Under the pieces are notes generated by a model, which was not told where the DNA came from, did not search any database, and saw nothing but the letters and a program-made list of their open reading frames with translations. Below are positions 47,138 through 56,377 of a stretch of DNA of 64,000 bases, one piece after another. How positions within the stretch are numbered: position 1 is the first letter of the stretch; each line of letters opens with the position of its first letter. Location of the stretch: assembly GCF_012933445.1 (NCBI RefSeq), contig NZ_JABBNC010000027.1, positions 1 through 64,000 of the forward strand, written 5' to 3'. The position numbers and the translations under genes were made by a program. Origin of the DNA: Actinoplanes sp. TBRC 11911 (lineage in GTDB: Bacteria; Actinomycetota; Actinomycetes; Mycobacteriales; Micromonosporaceae).

Positions 47138-47596
47138 GTGAACGAACAGATATGGCAAAAGGACGCCAGCGTTTCCCTCGTCATCCGTAGCGATTTCACC
47201 CACCCACAGGAATGGGACGAGATTCAGTCGGCGATCGCGGAGCCTCAAACCTACGACAAGTTCACCGCAATGGTCGAATTCGTCGACGATCTCGCCGACG
47301 AGGGGCTCACTACGCCACAACTCCTCGAGCTGATGCCCTCGGATGTGGATCATTCCGTCGCATTCCTGGTCGATTCCCTGACGCTTACTCATCCGCACCG
47401 GCCGATCCTGGTGATCAACCTTTACGACGGCTCGGAGGATGAGGACGACGGCGAGGAGCCGCAGTACGGTGCCACGTTCCGAGTCGTTCCGTCAGAGATG
47501 TGGTCAGTCCAGAACAATCTCGCTTTGTCGAACATGGACTGGAACGATTTTGCCGAGAGCGTAGACGACGACGGCATCTTCCGCGGCTTCCGGTAA
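47138..47596 (+). CDS. DUF6924 family protein
   Basis: A 152-residue acidic protein with the pattern of DUF6924: SLVIRSDFTHPQEWDEIQSA, then FVDDLADEGLTTPQLLELMP, then FRVVPSEMWSVQNNLALSNM, then Asp-Trp-Asn-Asp-Phe-Ala-Glu, ending GIFRGFR. The start is placed at GTG 47138, where the domain begins. It lies 109 bases after the SWIM gene on the same strand. The family is common in actinobacteria, often as single genes next to other systems, and has no assigned function. A hairpin directly follows the stop. Confidence 0.85.
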   Translation: MNEQIWQKDASVSLVIRSDFTHPQEWDEIQSAIAEPQTYDKFTAMVEFVDDLADEGLTTPQLLELMPSDVDHSVAFLVDSLTLTHPHRPILVINLYDGSEDEDDGEEPQYGATFRVVPSEMWSVQNNLALSNMDWNDFAESVDDDGIFRGFR

Positions 47597-47614
47597 CACG
47601 CTACCTGCGGCGCG

Positions 47615-47650
47615 GTGGTGACTCCAGACAGAAATGTGTGGAGTCACCAC
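47615..47650. terminator. Bidirectional terminator hairpin
   Basis: GTGGTGACTCCA (47615-47626) and TGGAGTCACCAC (47639-47650) form a perfect 12-bp stem with a 12-base loop. It sits 19 bases after the DUF6924 stop and 69 bases beyond the stop of the convergent acetyltransferase gene. It separates the MoxR-VWA operon side from the minus-strand cluster. Confidence 0.7.
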
Positions 47651-47718
47651 GATACCAAATCCGGCATTATCTAGATCGCAGGGTTGGTTGAACAACGCCA
47701 GCCGTACGAGGGGAACGG

Positions 47719-48453
47719 TCAGAACAACATGAGATTAAATGATCCCACCGTGCGAAAGCCGACGCGGTGGTAGAGCGGCTGAGCGACGGCGCTCGAGGTG
47801 AGCGCCGCGGTACGGATGCCCCGTTGACGGGCCAGGTCTATCGCAGCTAGCGTCATCGCCTTACCGACCCCGCGCCGACGCTGGTGCGGCTGAGTGCCCA
47901 CGAAGTAGAGCGTGAGCAGATTGTGGCTGAACCAGGCGACGGTGGTCCCAGCGATCTTGCCGTCTTCGAAGCGGCCGGCCAGACGGACTACGGTGCCGTC
48001 GCCCGAGAACGCCTTCTCCCGCTCGATCGCCACAGGTATCGCATCGGCCGGAATCCCTGAGACTTTCCCGTACGCCGCGACGAACTCCTCCACGTCGGTC
48101 GCCTCGGAGATCCGCAACCCATTCGGCACCTTCTCCGGCTCCACATCGTCGACCGCCACCGCCATGATCGGCAATCTGGCGATCAGGACGGCTCCGAGTC
48201 CAAGCAGCTGGCTCGGGGTTTCCGGATCACTATCCGGACCGGCCCACCAGATTCGGGGTACGCCGTCGAGCCGCTCCCGGGCCTCGGCGAACGCCTCCTC
48301 CTGCGAGCGTCTGGCCACGCGCAGCACACCGTTGAGGGTCGCGTGTCGCACACCGCTACGATAAGTAACAAGCGTCGTGTCATTGGCAGCGTCGATGTTC
48401 CAGCCGAGCAGGTACGCGCGATGGGCCGCGAGCAACGCTTCTCGTGATTCCAC
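47719..48453 (-). CDS. GNAT-family N-acetyltransferase
   Basis: A 244-residue acetyltransferase with the GNAT fold in its C-terminal half. NLLTLYFVGTQPHQRRRGVG, then KAMTLAAIDLARQRG carries the acetyl-CoA pyrophosphate loop (RRRGVGKA). ALTSSAVAQPLYHRVGFRTV is the usual C-terminal strand and helix. The N-terminal half (SREALLAAHRAYLLGWNIDA onward) is a second, degenerate GNAT-like domain. I place the start at GTG 48453 with GGGA upstream; the longer frame to 48759 runs into the neighbouring gene. It is 140 bases after the beta-helix/AAA gene on the same strand and may be co-transcribed. Confidence 0.83.
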   Translation of the reverse strand: MESREALLAAHRAYLLGWNIDAANDTTLVTYRSGVRHATLNGVLRVARRSQEEAFAEARERLDGVPRIWWAGPDSDPETPSQLLGLGAVLIARLPIMAVAVDDVEPEKVPNGLRISEATDVEEFVAAYGKVSGIPADAIPVAIEREKAFSGDGTVVRLAGRFEDGKIAGTTVAWFSHNLLTLYFVGTQPHQRRRGVGKAMTLAAIDLARQRGIRTAALTSSAVAQPLYHRVGFRTVGSFNLMLF

Positions 48454-48592
48454 AGAATTAGTCCCAGGTTCGCTGCGGTCCGGACGAACAGGATTCAGGG
48501 TCGCAGATTGGTCGTAGTCGAATTTGCTTTCCTGCGTGAGGTTGACGAAATGATGGCCGCCGACGGCATGCGGGTGGTGGGAAGATGACGAC

Positions 48593-51500
48593 TCACGGCA
48601 AAACGTCTTCGACGACCAAGGTTCGCAACTGATCGACGGTTGGGGACACCGAAGATCGGAGCCTTGTCGCTTGCCTGGTGATCGACTCCTCGAGTACCTG
48701 ACGGGCATACCGTCCGTTGCCGAAGGACCGCGATTTCGGGACCTTCTCGAAACGTTCACGCAAAGCTACCAGGGTATCGCCGGGACATTCGTATCCACTC
48801 GACGAGGCCAGCCCCTGGAAGATGCCGACCAGCTCGTCAGCGCTGTAATTGGCGAAGTGGATCCGGCGCGAAAACCGCGAGGCCAGACCCGCGTTGGTGG
48901 CGAGGAACTCCTCGATCTCTTCCTCGTATCCGGCGGCGATGACCACCACCTCGTCACGATGGTCCTCCATGAGCTTGACCAGAGTGTCGATCGCTTCTTT
49001 GCCGAAGTCCTGCCGGGCGTCCGGTGGTGCGAGGGAGTACGCCTCGTCGATGAAGAGCACTCCGCCGCGCGCCCGGTCGAAAGCTTCACGCGTACGCTGC
49101 GCGGTCTGACCGATGTACTCGCCGACCAGATCGGCGCGAGCCACCTCGACCAGTTGCCCCCCGGCCAGCACGCCGAGCGCGGTCAGCAACTGGCCGTAGA
49201 GACGGGCCACGGTGGTCTTGCCGGTGCCCGGTGGTCCGGAGAAGACGAGGTGCCGGGAGATCGCGGGTGCAGGCAGGCCGGCGCTGACACGGACGCGGAT
49301 GTTCGCGAGCAGATCGATGACGTCGGACACCTCCTTCTTCACCGCGTTCAGCCCGATCATTCCGCGCAACGTGCCGAGCAACTGGTCCAGCTCGGCTGTT
49401 CGGGCATTTCCCGCCCCTACCCCGCCGCCCGCGGGGGCGCTGAGATCCTGCGCAAGCAGCTGAGCGAGCTCCACTCCGGACGACGATCCGGCCTGCGACA
49501 ATCGGAACGCCTGCCGGCCGATCATGTCTTCGAACACTTTGCGGGCCACGCGGGCGTTACCGAAGTTGGCGTCGCGCACCATGCCGTCGAACAGTTTGGC
49601 CAAAGCCAGGCGTGTGTCGTACTCCAGCGAATAGTGGTGGGTGCTGCACAGCTGTTCCACGATCGTGACGAGTTCGTGGGTCGCGTAGCTCTCGAATTCG
49701 ATCGTCTTCGAGAAGCGCGACGCCAGCCCGGGGTTTGAGTCCAGGAAGGACCGCATCTGCTGGGAGTATCCGGCGACGATGACCACGATTTCGTCGCGAT
49801 GGTCCTCCATGAGCTTGACCAGGGTGTCGATGGCCTCCCGACCGAAATCGGGGCCGGTGCCGCCGTCACTTGAGGACAGTGTGTACGCCTCGTCGAGAAA
49901 TAACACTCCGCCCAGCGCCTCGTTGAACTTCTCGGTGGTCTTTACGGCGGTACCGCCGATGTGTTCCGCGACGAGGTCGGCGCGGGCGACCTCGACCATC
50001 TGACCCGTCTTGAGCACGCCGAGGGCCGCGAGGATCCGGCCGTACAGGCGAGCCACGGTGGTCTTGCCGGTGCCCGGAGCCCCGGCGAAGACCATGTGCC
50101 GCGACATCGGCGGGGCTGGCAGTCCGGCGGCAGCCCGGCGCAGGCTGACCCGATGCAGGCCGACCAATGTGGCCACCTCGTGTTTGACGCCGGCCAGCCC
50201 GACCAGTTTCTCCAGCTCGGCCAGCAGCGGGGTGGCCTCGTCCTCGGCCGAGGACGCTGCGGCTGGCGGCGCCTCCAGGTTCCTGTCGACCGGCTTGGCC
50301 GGGGGTTCTGGTGGCTGCTTGGGCCGCTCATCGGAGCGATCGTCAATCTCAAACCCATTTGCCGGTACGGTCAGCCTATAGGGCGCACCGCCATTCCCGG
50401 TCAGCTTCGTCGCGCGGACCGTGACCGGCTCAACCGTCTCGACGAGCAGGCCCTCGCCCGAGTTCCCGATCACCTCGGAACCGTCAACCCGCCCCTGTGA
50501 TCCCGCCGTGAATCGGATTCCCACGCCGTTGCCGTGCACGCGGGTGCTGAGCAAGTCCAGCCGGGCCTCGCGCTGAACCAGGACGCCGGCGTCCCTGGCA
50601 TTGCCAAGATCGGACTGAAGGACCGCGGCGTGGCTGCCACGGGCGAGCTCCAATGAGTTCACACCGCCGCGCACCGTCGTCTGCTCCATGGTGAGATCGG
50701 TGCCGGCACCGGCGATAAGACCTGCGCCGTCGATCCGTCCCCCGCGCACCGTGAGCCGAGCTGCATCGGAGAGCCGCACACCGTACTCGATGGCCCCGAC
50801 GATCTTGACCTCGTGGAACACCGGATGGGCCGAGTCTCGCACCAGAACCGCATTCTGCCCACCTTGGATGACGGCGCCGTTGATGGTGCCTGTCGCCTGC
50901 TGCTCGAACACCACGGCCGAACCGTCCCCGCCGGCCGTCACTCGACCGCCCTGGATCCGCGGCGCCGCCGAACCGGTGACCGCCACCGCCGCCGCGCCGG
51001 TGCCGTCGATCTCGGCATCACCGATTTCCCCGGTCGCCTGATCCACCGCGATCAGTCCATGACCGGCCGCGCCGTTGATACGGAAACCTCGCAGAGATGG
51101 GCTGGCGTCTCCGGACAGGATCACCGCGTGCAGACCGACGGCTCGGATCTCGCACTCGTCTAGGCTGGGGCTTCCTCCAGTGATCACGACACCCGCGCCG
51201 CTGGTGTCGTGGATGGTCGTGCGCGTCACCCGCACGCCGCCGTCGGACTCTACCGCCACCGCCGGACCATCGACCGCACTGATATCACACTCGTCGATGG
51301 TGCCCAGCCCGCCCCGCGTCGAAAGCACACCAGCCCCGCGTACGCCGGTGATGGTGCACTGCCGGAACACCGGATCAGCACCACCGGAGATGAGGATCGC
51401 TGCGCTGCCCACGTCATGAACGGTGGTCGCCGCGACCGTGCCCCGCGCGTCGTCCTCGATCAGGAATCCCGCCCCTATCGGGTTGCTGACCAGGCAATCA

Positions 51501-51877
51501 CGCATGTCGAATCGGCCGCCCGCCGCGTGCACTGCGACGATGCCGTTGCCGACGATCTGGCAGTTCAGGGCCTGCAGGGCGCCACGCCCGACCTGGACAG
51601 CGGGCAGGTCAGCCCGCCCACCGCGCAGGGTCAGCCCGCGAAGGATCGCGGTGCCCGCCGCGGTGAACACGGCCACACCGTCGCCGCCGTCGATGACGAC
51701 GGTACCCGGCCCCTCCTCAGCGATCAGCGAGACGTCCCGCACCAGCCGCAACTGCTCACGGTACGTGCCCGGCTGGACGACGACGGTGGCACCGGCCGCC
51801 GCGCCGGCGATGGCGCCGGCGATGGTGGGGACGCTCGTTGGATCCGTCTGCGACACGGACACCATGCTCTTATTCAC
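48593..51877 (-). CDS. Right-handed beta-helix fused to two CbxX/EccA-type AAA+ domains
   Basis: A 1,094-residue protein. Residues 10-500 are a right-handed parallel beta-helix with many short coils, each of a strand, turn and Gly/Asp pattern (for example GRGALQALNCQIVGNGIVAV). A Pro-rich linker follows. The first AAA+ domain has Walker A FAGAPGTGKTTVARLYG and Walker B GVLFLDEAYTLSS; the second has FSGPPGTGKTTVARLYG and GVLFIDEAYSLAP. Both are of the CbxX/CfqX group that includes EccA of type VII secretion. The GTG start overlaps the preceding stop (GTGA). The protein is probably a cytosolic remodelling chaperone for the proteins encoded upstream; the helix may be the substrate-binding platform. 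Confidence 0.9.
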   Translation of the reverse strand: MNKSMVSVSQTDPTSVPTIAGAIAGAAAGATVVVQPGTYREQLRLVRDVSLIAEEGPGTVVIDGGDGVAVFTAAGTAILRGLTLRGGRADLPAVQVGRGALQALNCQIVGNGIVAVHAAGGRFDMRDCLVSNPIGAGFLIEDDARGTVAATTVHDVGSAAILISGGADPVFRQCTITGVRGAGVLSTRGGLGTIDECDISAVDGPAVAVESDGGVRVTRTTIHDTSGAGVVITGGSPSLDECEIRAVGLHAVILSGDASPSLRGFRINGAAGHGLIAVDQATGEIGDAEIDGTGAAAVAVTGSAAPRIQGGRVTAGGDGSAVVFEQQATGTINGAVIQGGQNAVLVRDSAHPVFHEVKIVGAIEYGVRLSDAARLTVRGGRIDGAGLIAGAGTDLTMEQTTVRGGVNSLELARGSHAAVLQSDLGNARDAGVLVQREARLDLLSTRVHGNGVGIRFTAGSQGRVDGSEVIGNSGEGLLVETVEPVTVRATKLTGNGGAPYRLTVPANGFEIDDRSDERPKQPPEPPAKPVDRNLEAPPAAASSAEDEATPLLAELEKLVGLAGVKHEVATLVGLHRVSLRRAAAGLPAPPMSRHMVFAGAPGTGKTTVARLYGRILAALGVLKTGQMVEVARADLVAEHIGGTAVKTTEKFNEALGGVLFLDEAYTLSSSDGGTGPDFGREAIDTLVKLMEDHRDEIVVIVAGYSQQMRSFLDSNPGLASRFSKTIEFESYATHELVTIVEQLCSTHHYSLEYDTRLALAKLFDGMVRDANFGNARVARKVFEDMIGRQAFRLSQAGSSSGVELAQLLAQDLSAPAGGGVGAGNARTAELDQLLGTLRGMIGLNAVKKEVSDVIDLLANIRVRVSAGLPAPAISRHLVFSGPPGTGKTTVARLYGQLLTALGVLAGGQLVEVARADLVGEYIGQTAQRTREAFDRARGGVLFIDEAYSLAPPDARQDFGKEAIDTLVKLMEDHRDEVVVIAAGYEEEIEEFLATNAGLASRFSRRIHFANYSADELVGIFQGLASSSGYECPGDTLVALRERFEKVPKSRSFGNGRYARQVLEESITRQATRLRSSVSPTVDQLRTLVVEDVLP

Positions 51878-53916
51878 GTTTCATACACCTTCGGAGGCAG
51901 GAAAGGACGGCCGGCGTCGTCCAGGCCGGGGGCGAAGCTCAGCCGCCCACCGCCCTTGCCGGTTCGAGATACCGCGCGTAGCCGCGCGAGAATCCGTTCG
52001 GAGCTGCTCGCACGTCCGGTTAGGTCCTGCAACAGCACCCGCACCGGTTCTTCTGAGCTCGTCCGGTCATCGACCGCAAGCACCTTGAAGCGGCTGCCCG
52101 GCTCGAAAATCGCGGTGCCCGCGGCACCGCTGCCGAGACCGTCGAGCCGGTGCGCGCTGACCGACCAGACGGCATATTCCACCCCGGGCGCCACAGGTCC
52201 CGCAGCCAAGTCGACGTCGATAAATGCGGGCTCAGTGAGTACGTCGCCCGGCCGGTAGCCGCGGATCAGCTCCACGTCGGCCGGACCGGCCCGGAAGACC
52301 GGGCCGAGCACCACCGGCAGCCGGCGGAGGCCGTACGCGGCGCACCGGGCCAACACCAGGACACGCTCCGCATCATCGGCCGAACCGGCGCCACGCAAAG
52401 CCTGATTCACCACGTCACGCTCTTCCGCGTGATATGCCCGCACGCCGACCAGTCCCGTGGCCAGGTCCGCGAAAGCACCGATTGAAGCCCGTAGCCCGGG
52501 CGACTCAGCCAGCGTCCGCGAAACGACTCGGGCGTGGGCGTCATATCTGCCTTCCAACGCCAGCCGCAGCGCCGTACGGTCGATGACCGCCTGGTCGATG
52601 TCGGCTTCCGTGAGCCAGCGCGGTGAACCGGTCGGCGGGAGCGGGGTCACGGAAACGCCGATCGGCGCCGGGGTTGGGCCGGGTTCCGGGTCTGCTGAGA
52701 CGGACTCGGCCGGCGGCGCGGGCTCGGCCGCTCGGAGGGGAGCGGGTGCGACCCGCGGGATAGGGCCGGTCGCCTGTACGGGGGTCGGCTCGGCAAGCGG
52801 GGCCGGTGCCTGCTTCACCGTCACCGACACGACGGTGGGTGCGGGGACCATCAGGCTTGCCGGCATCGGATCCGCGGCCGGCACCGGACTTGGATCCTCG
52901 TCGCCTTTCGGCTTTCGAAGCGCCGGCAGCGCGACGACGTTCGACGGCGGCAGAAGCGGTACCCGCGTTCGTCCGAACACCCCGTCGGCCGGCGGTTCCG
53001 CGTGCGGGTCGGGACTGGTCTCGGCAGTTCCGTAGATCACCCCGGTAGGGGTACCCGCGCGGGCGTCCCCGCTGACCCGCACCACTCCGACCGCGGGTCT
53101 GGCTTGCGGTACGTTTGCGGTGGCGCGTTGTGGCATTGCGATCACGCCGGTGTCGTCCGACAGGATCATCGCCGTGGTCGGGAACGCCTCCGGTTGGGCC
53201 TTACGTCGACGGGGTAGCGCGGGCCAGCCGACGGCAGGAATCTCGGACATCTCAAGCCAGCGTTGCGGCGCGAGTAGGACGGCGACCTGCGGGCCCAGCA
53301 CCACCGGTTCGACCATTGTCGTGACAGGTCGCCCGTCGATCGCACCGGCCCGGCGCGACGGTCTGGCCGGAACGGGTGGTAGCACGTCGCCCACGACACG
53401 TACCCGCGGCGTGTCACCTCGTCGCGGGCTCCACTGGTGGAAGGCGCCCATGGTGCGGAGCAAACCGGTCACGGTGCTGTGTACCTCCGCGTCGGCGGTG
53501 AACACCGGGGTACGCAGGGCGTCGGCCAGACCTCCGAACAGCAGTTCCGCAGTTTCCTCGCTCACGACTGAGCCGCCGGTCAAAACCACTATGGGCTGCG
53601 GGATCGGGGAACGCACCGCCGCGATCATCCGAGCGAGTGAGCCGGGCGCGAGAAGCTGAGCACCGACTCGGAAGACGCTGGCTTCCACGCGGACTTCGAC
53701 GACGAACCCGGCGAGTAGCGGGCCATCGTCGATCCCGGGCTCGTCCAGGAAAGACCAGCCCACGGCTGTGCGTCGGCCGGGCACATCCTTGTCTGAGGGG
53801 GCCGCGGTCGCGGGCCGCGGAACGCCTACTGTGCGAGCCGACGGCAGCCAGACGACGTCCGGGCGTTCACCCGGCACCGGAACGATCCCACCCTCCTCGA
53901 CGCTTAGAAACCTCAC
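51874..53916 (-). CDS. Protein with a degenerate ADP-ribosyltransferase-like C-terminal domain
   Basis: A 680-residue protein. The N-terminal 240 residues are alpha/beta with no clear match. About 200 residues of Pro/Ala-rich linker follow. The last 200 residues resemble an ART fold: the helix YDAHARVVSRTLAESPGLRA, then LPVVLGPVFRAGPADVELIR with the first-strand Arg. Next come FIDVDLAAGPVAPGVEYAVW, then SVSAHRLDGLG at the STS position, and IFEPGSRFKVLAVDD in place of the catalytic-Glu strand. The Glu expected just before the last turn (usually E-x-x-x-x-P-G-T) is not present in the usual place, so catalysis is doubtful. GTGA overlaps join it to both neighbours. It is not a known secretion component. 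Confidence 0.7.
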   Translation of the reverse strand: MRFLSVEEGGIVPVPGERPDVVWLPSARTVGVPRPATAAPSDKDVPGRRTAVGWSFLDEPGIDDGPLLAGFVVEVRVEASVFRVGAQLLAPGSLARMIAAVRSPIPQPIVVLTGGSVVSEETAELLFGGLADALRTPVFTADAEVHSTVTGLLRTMGAFHQWSPRRGDTPRVRVVGDVLPPVPARPSRRAGAIDGRPVTTMVEPVVLGPQVAVLLAPQRWLEMSEIPAVGWPALPRRRKAQPEAFPTTAMILSDDTGVIAMPQRATANVPQARPAVGVVRVSGDARAGTPTGVIYGTAETSPDPHAEPPADGVFGRTRVPLLPPSNVVALPALRKPKGDEDPSPVPAADPMPASLMVPAPTVVSVTVKQAPAPLAEPTPVQATGPIPRVAPAPLRAAEPAPPAESVSADPEPGPTPAPIGVSVTPLPPTGSPRWLTEADIDQAVIDRTALRLALEGRYDAHARVVSRTLAESPGLRASIGAFADLATGLVGVRAYHAEERDVVNQALRGAGSADDAERVLVLARCAAYGLRRLPVVLGPVFRAGPADVELIRGYRPGDVLTEPAFIDVDLAAGPVAPGVEYAVWSVSAHRLDGLGSGAAGTAIFEPGSRFKVLAVDDRTSSEEPVRVLLQDLTGRASSSERILARLRAVSRTGKGGGRLSFAPGLDDAGRPFLPPKVYET

Positions 53917-55028
53917 GACTGCTCACCATCACTGCCGGCTGGGGGCTGCTCAGGGCCCGGCCCGTAGAGAACATTCAATGCCCGGTGCCGCGCCACCGCG
54001 TCGACCGGCGGGGGCCGATAGTCGTTGGCACGGATTTCGTCCAGCAGATCCGGGTCTGGGGCCAGCCCGTATTCACGGAGGTAGTAGCCGGCAGCGTCGG
54101 TCCAAATGCATCGGCCGTCGGTGCGGAAAGTGACCGGCACCACTGGACCACGCCCCGGGTCCAGTACGTCCGGGTCGAGTTCCGATGTGGCCAGTAGCCG
54201 AGCACCGTCCTCGAGGTAGCTCGCCACCTTCTCCCGCTCGATCTCGACGAGGAGGGGATGCGCCGGATGGAACCCCGGCCCTCCCTCCTCGGTGAAGGTG
54301 TCGAACACGCGTGTGAGCACTACTGGCGCCGGAGGGGCCGCAGTCCATAGCAGAGCCGAAAAGGCGAGTGCGATGCGCTGGTAGGTTGGCAGGTCATCCG
54401 GGTTTGCGAAGGCTTCGACCTGAGGGTCGATCTCCCCAGCCAGTTCGAGGGCGTCCTGCAGCCTGACGGCGAGCTCGGGCGGCGACAGCTCGTCCTCGGC
54501 TTGGAGCAGGTAGATCCGGCGGGGCCGAGGCCATGGCGTGTCGATGCCTGGGAAGCGCCAGGCGCGCCACAACGCGACAGGCCCAGCCCCCGCGACCGCG
54601 AGCCCCTCGACCGCCGAAGCCACCTCGGCGTCAACGTCATCGCTCGCTCCGGGCCCGTAGTACGGAATGGTCAGGTCGAGGCTGTACGGCACCTCGTCGC
54701 GGTGCCGTTCGAGCACTTCAGGGCTGACCGGTGCGAATCCGTAGAACGGCGGCTGGTCCGCCTCAGATTGCTCGATACCAGCCAGCAGCTCGATGTCCGC
54801 ACCGGCGTCGGTGACGGTTTCCATCAGCAACGCCAACTCCGTCTCGGTCAGGGTGACTCGCGCCGCGTTGACGGCGAACGCGAGCGCCTGAGTGATCAGC
54901 ACGAACTCCTCGGCGGCAAGCCAGCGCCGCGCTTCGGCGATCAGCTCGTCCGAGAGGCGACCCGCCATCCGCAACAACAGCCGGTGAAAGGCTTCCATCC
55001 GGTGCTGGACTTCTACTACCTGGACCAT
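53913..55028 (-). CDS. Hypothetical protein, 371 residues
   Basis: I do not recognise this protein. The start is secure: ATG 55028 (MVQVVEVQHRMEAFHRLLLR) with GGGAGAGA upstream. The first 110 residues are predicted helices (LSDELIAEARRWLAAEEFVL, then ITQALAFAVNAARVTLTETE). A mixed region with FYGFAPVSPEVLERHRDEVP follows, and the C-terminal half has WRAWRFPGIDTPWPRPRRIY and GRCIWTDAAGYYLREYGLAP. There is no signal peptide or membrane segment. It is co-translated with the ART-like gene (GTGA overlap) and follows the beta-propeller gene after 62 bases. By context it is an accessory of the giant-protein cluster. Confidence 0.8.
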   Translation of the reverse strand: MVQVVEVQHRMEAFHRLLLRMAGRLSDELIAEARRWLAAEEFVLITQALAFAVNAARVTLTETELALLMETVTDAGADIELLAGIEQSEADQPPFYGFAPVSPEVLERHRDEVPYSLDLTIPYYGPGASDDVDAEVASAVEGLAVAGAGPVALWRAWRFPGIDTPWPRPRRIYLLQAEDELSPPELAVRLQDALELAGEIDPQVEAFANPDDLPTYQRIALAFSALLWTAAPPAPVVLTRVFDTFTEEGGPGFHPAHPLLVEIEREKVASYLEDGARLLATSELDPDVLDPGRGPVVPVTFRTDGRCIWTDAAGYYLREYGLAPDPDLLDEIRANDYRPPPVDAVARHRALNVLYGPGPEQPPAGSDGEQS

Positions 55029-55090
55029 CGAACTTCTCTCCCGCTCGGCTACTGTTCCCGCCCGCTCCACCGGGGTGGAGTGATATCCGC

Positions 55091-56377
55091 TCAGGGTCCG
55101 GATGCCGTGTTGTGCAATGGCCCGCTCGGCTGGATGCGAAGCACGTGAAAGCCGTGTGGGCTGCTGAGCGGCGCCAGGACAGCGCCTTCCGGGGTGATGA
55201 CCGTCTGAGTAAGGTCGAGACGGTGTTCTCGTGCCACGAGATCGTCGGCGACTCTGTCGCTGGTGCGGCTGATTCCCCTGTTGTCCACAGTAACGAGGCT
55301 CCCTGCGAGACGGGCGGAGCCACCCACGTGCAAGACGAAGCGGGGTCCGTGCTCGACGCCGATGAGGGTGGCGGATGCGCCGCCGAGTTGGCCCAACCTC
55401 AAGGACCATGACGGGCCGGGAGAGCCTCCGCGCTGATGTTCGGTGATGAGAAGCCGGTTGGGCTCGGTGGTCCCGTAGGCGACGGTGGACATCCCGGTGC
55501 TCGGATCGTGTACGGCGCCGTGAAGCCGGACTCGCCAGCGTGGGTCAAGCCTGATGACACCGTCGTCGACGCGGGCGTACGTCCGGCCGGAATCGTCGTT
55601 GCCGACCAGGTCCAGCAGCGGTTCCCCGGGGTATGGGGCGAATGAAGTCTCGCCAGTACCGAGATTCGTCTCGGCCAACATCATGGTGCGTTCGCCGTCG
55701 GCCTCGATCATCCGTGCGTAGAGCACCTGGTCCCGGTCGGTGATAATCAGGTTGGCGATGTCGGCGTCCAGACGTGGGATCGCCAAGTTCCACCCCGTGT
55801 CGGGGTCCAGGGCGAGCAGTCCCGCTGATGTGGCTCGGGGGACGACCCACAACGGGCCGCCAGCAGGTTTTTGAAGCCGAGTAATAACGCCGCGCAGGTG
55901 GGTGAGATCTGTGGCTTGCACGTCGAATGGGCCGGTTGTCGACCAGATCATGTCACCGGCGCCGTCCACGTGCCGGACTCGGTTCATCCACTGTCCGCCG
56001 CCGTGCTCGAGGAGCTCCAGCAGGAAAAGGCCACCCTGCCCGTCGGGCAGGAAGTCCACCACCCGCCAGCCTACGATCTCGTCGAGGTCTGGCGAGAGAT
56101 CCAGCCAGGTGGACCGACCGTCGTGTTGACGAAGGAATCGCCGGGTTCCCTGACCGGCCTGGGTATCAGCGAGGACCAGCATTCCCTCACCGGGTTCGGC
56201 TCGTAGCGCAAACACCGGTCGCAACCGACGGGTGCCGCCGGCACCGAAAGACGGCATCGCGACGAGTCGCTCGGGGACTTGTTCTGGACCGTCGCCCCAG
56301 CCCACGCTTAAGACCACCTGCCCGGGTGACGCGGGCACCTCGTCGGTCCGCTCCAGCACGACGCCGTGCCCGCTCAC
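55091..56377 (-). CDS. Beta-propeller-like hypothetical protein
   Basis: About 428 residues, rich in short repeated strand motifs as in NHL or WD-like propellers: WRVVDFLPDGQGGLFLLELL, then GPLWVVPRATSAGLLALDPD, then NLIITDRDQVLYARMIEADG, then LVGNDDSGRTYARVDDGVIR. No catalytic motif is seen. The start is probably the GTG at 56377, which overlaps the stop of the giant gene (GTGA). The GTG at 56383 has a better-spaced GGGGA and is a close alternative. Continuing the frame to 56512 would read through the giant gene and is unlikely. Its role may be protein-protein scaffolding within the cluster. Confidence 0.78.
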   Translation of the reverse strand: MSGHGVVLERTDEVPASPGQVVLSVGWGDGPEQVPERLVAMPSFGAGGTRRLRPVFALRAEPGEGMLVLADTQAGQGTRRFLRQHDGRSTWLDLSPDLDEIVGWRVVDFLPDGQGGLFLLELLEHGGGQWMNRVRHVDGAGDMIWSTTGPFDVQATDLTHLRGVITRLQKPAGGPLWVVPRATSAGLLALDPDTGWNLAIPRLDADIANLIITDRDQVLYARMIEADGERTMMLAETNLGTGETSFAPYPGEPLLDLVGNDDSGRTYARVDDGVIRLDPRWRVRLHGAVHDPSTGMSTVAYGTTEPNRLLITEHQRGGSPGPSWSLRLGQLGGASATLIGVEHGPRFVLHVGGSARLAGSLVTVDNRGISRTSDRVADDLVAREHRLDLTQTVITPEGAVLAPLSSPHGFHVLRIQPSGPLHNTASGP

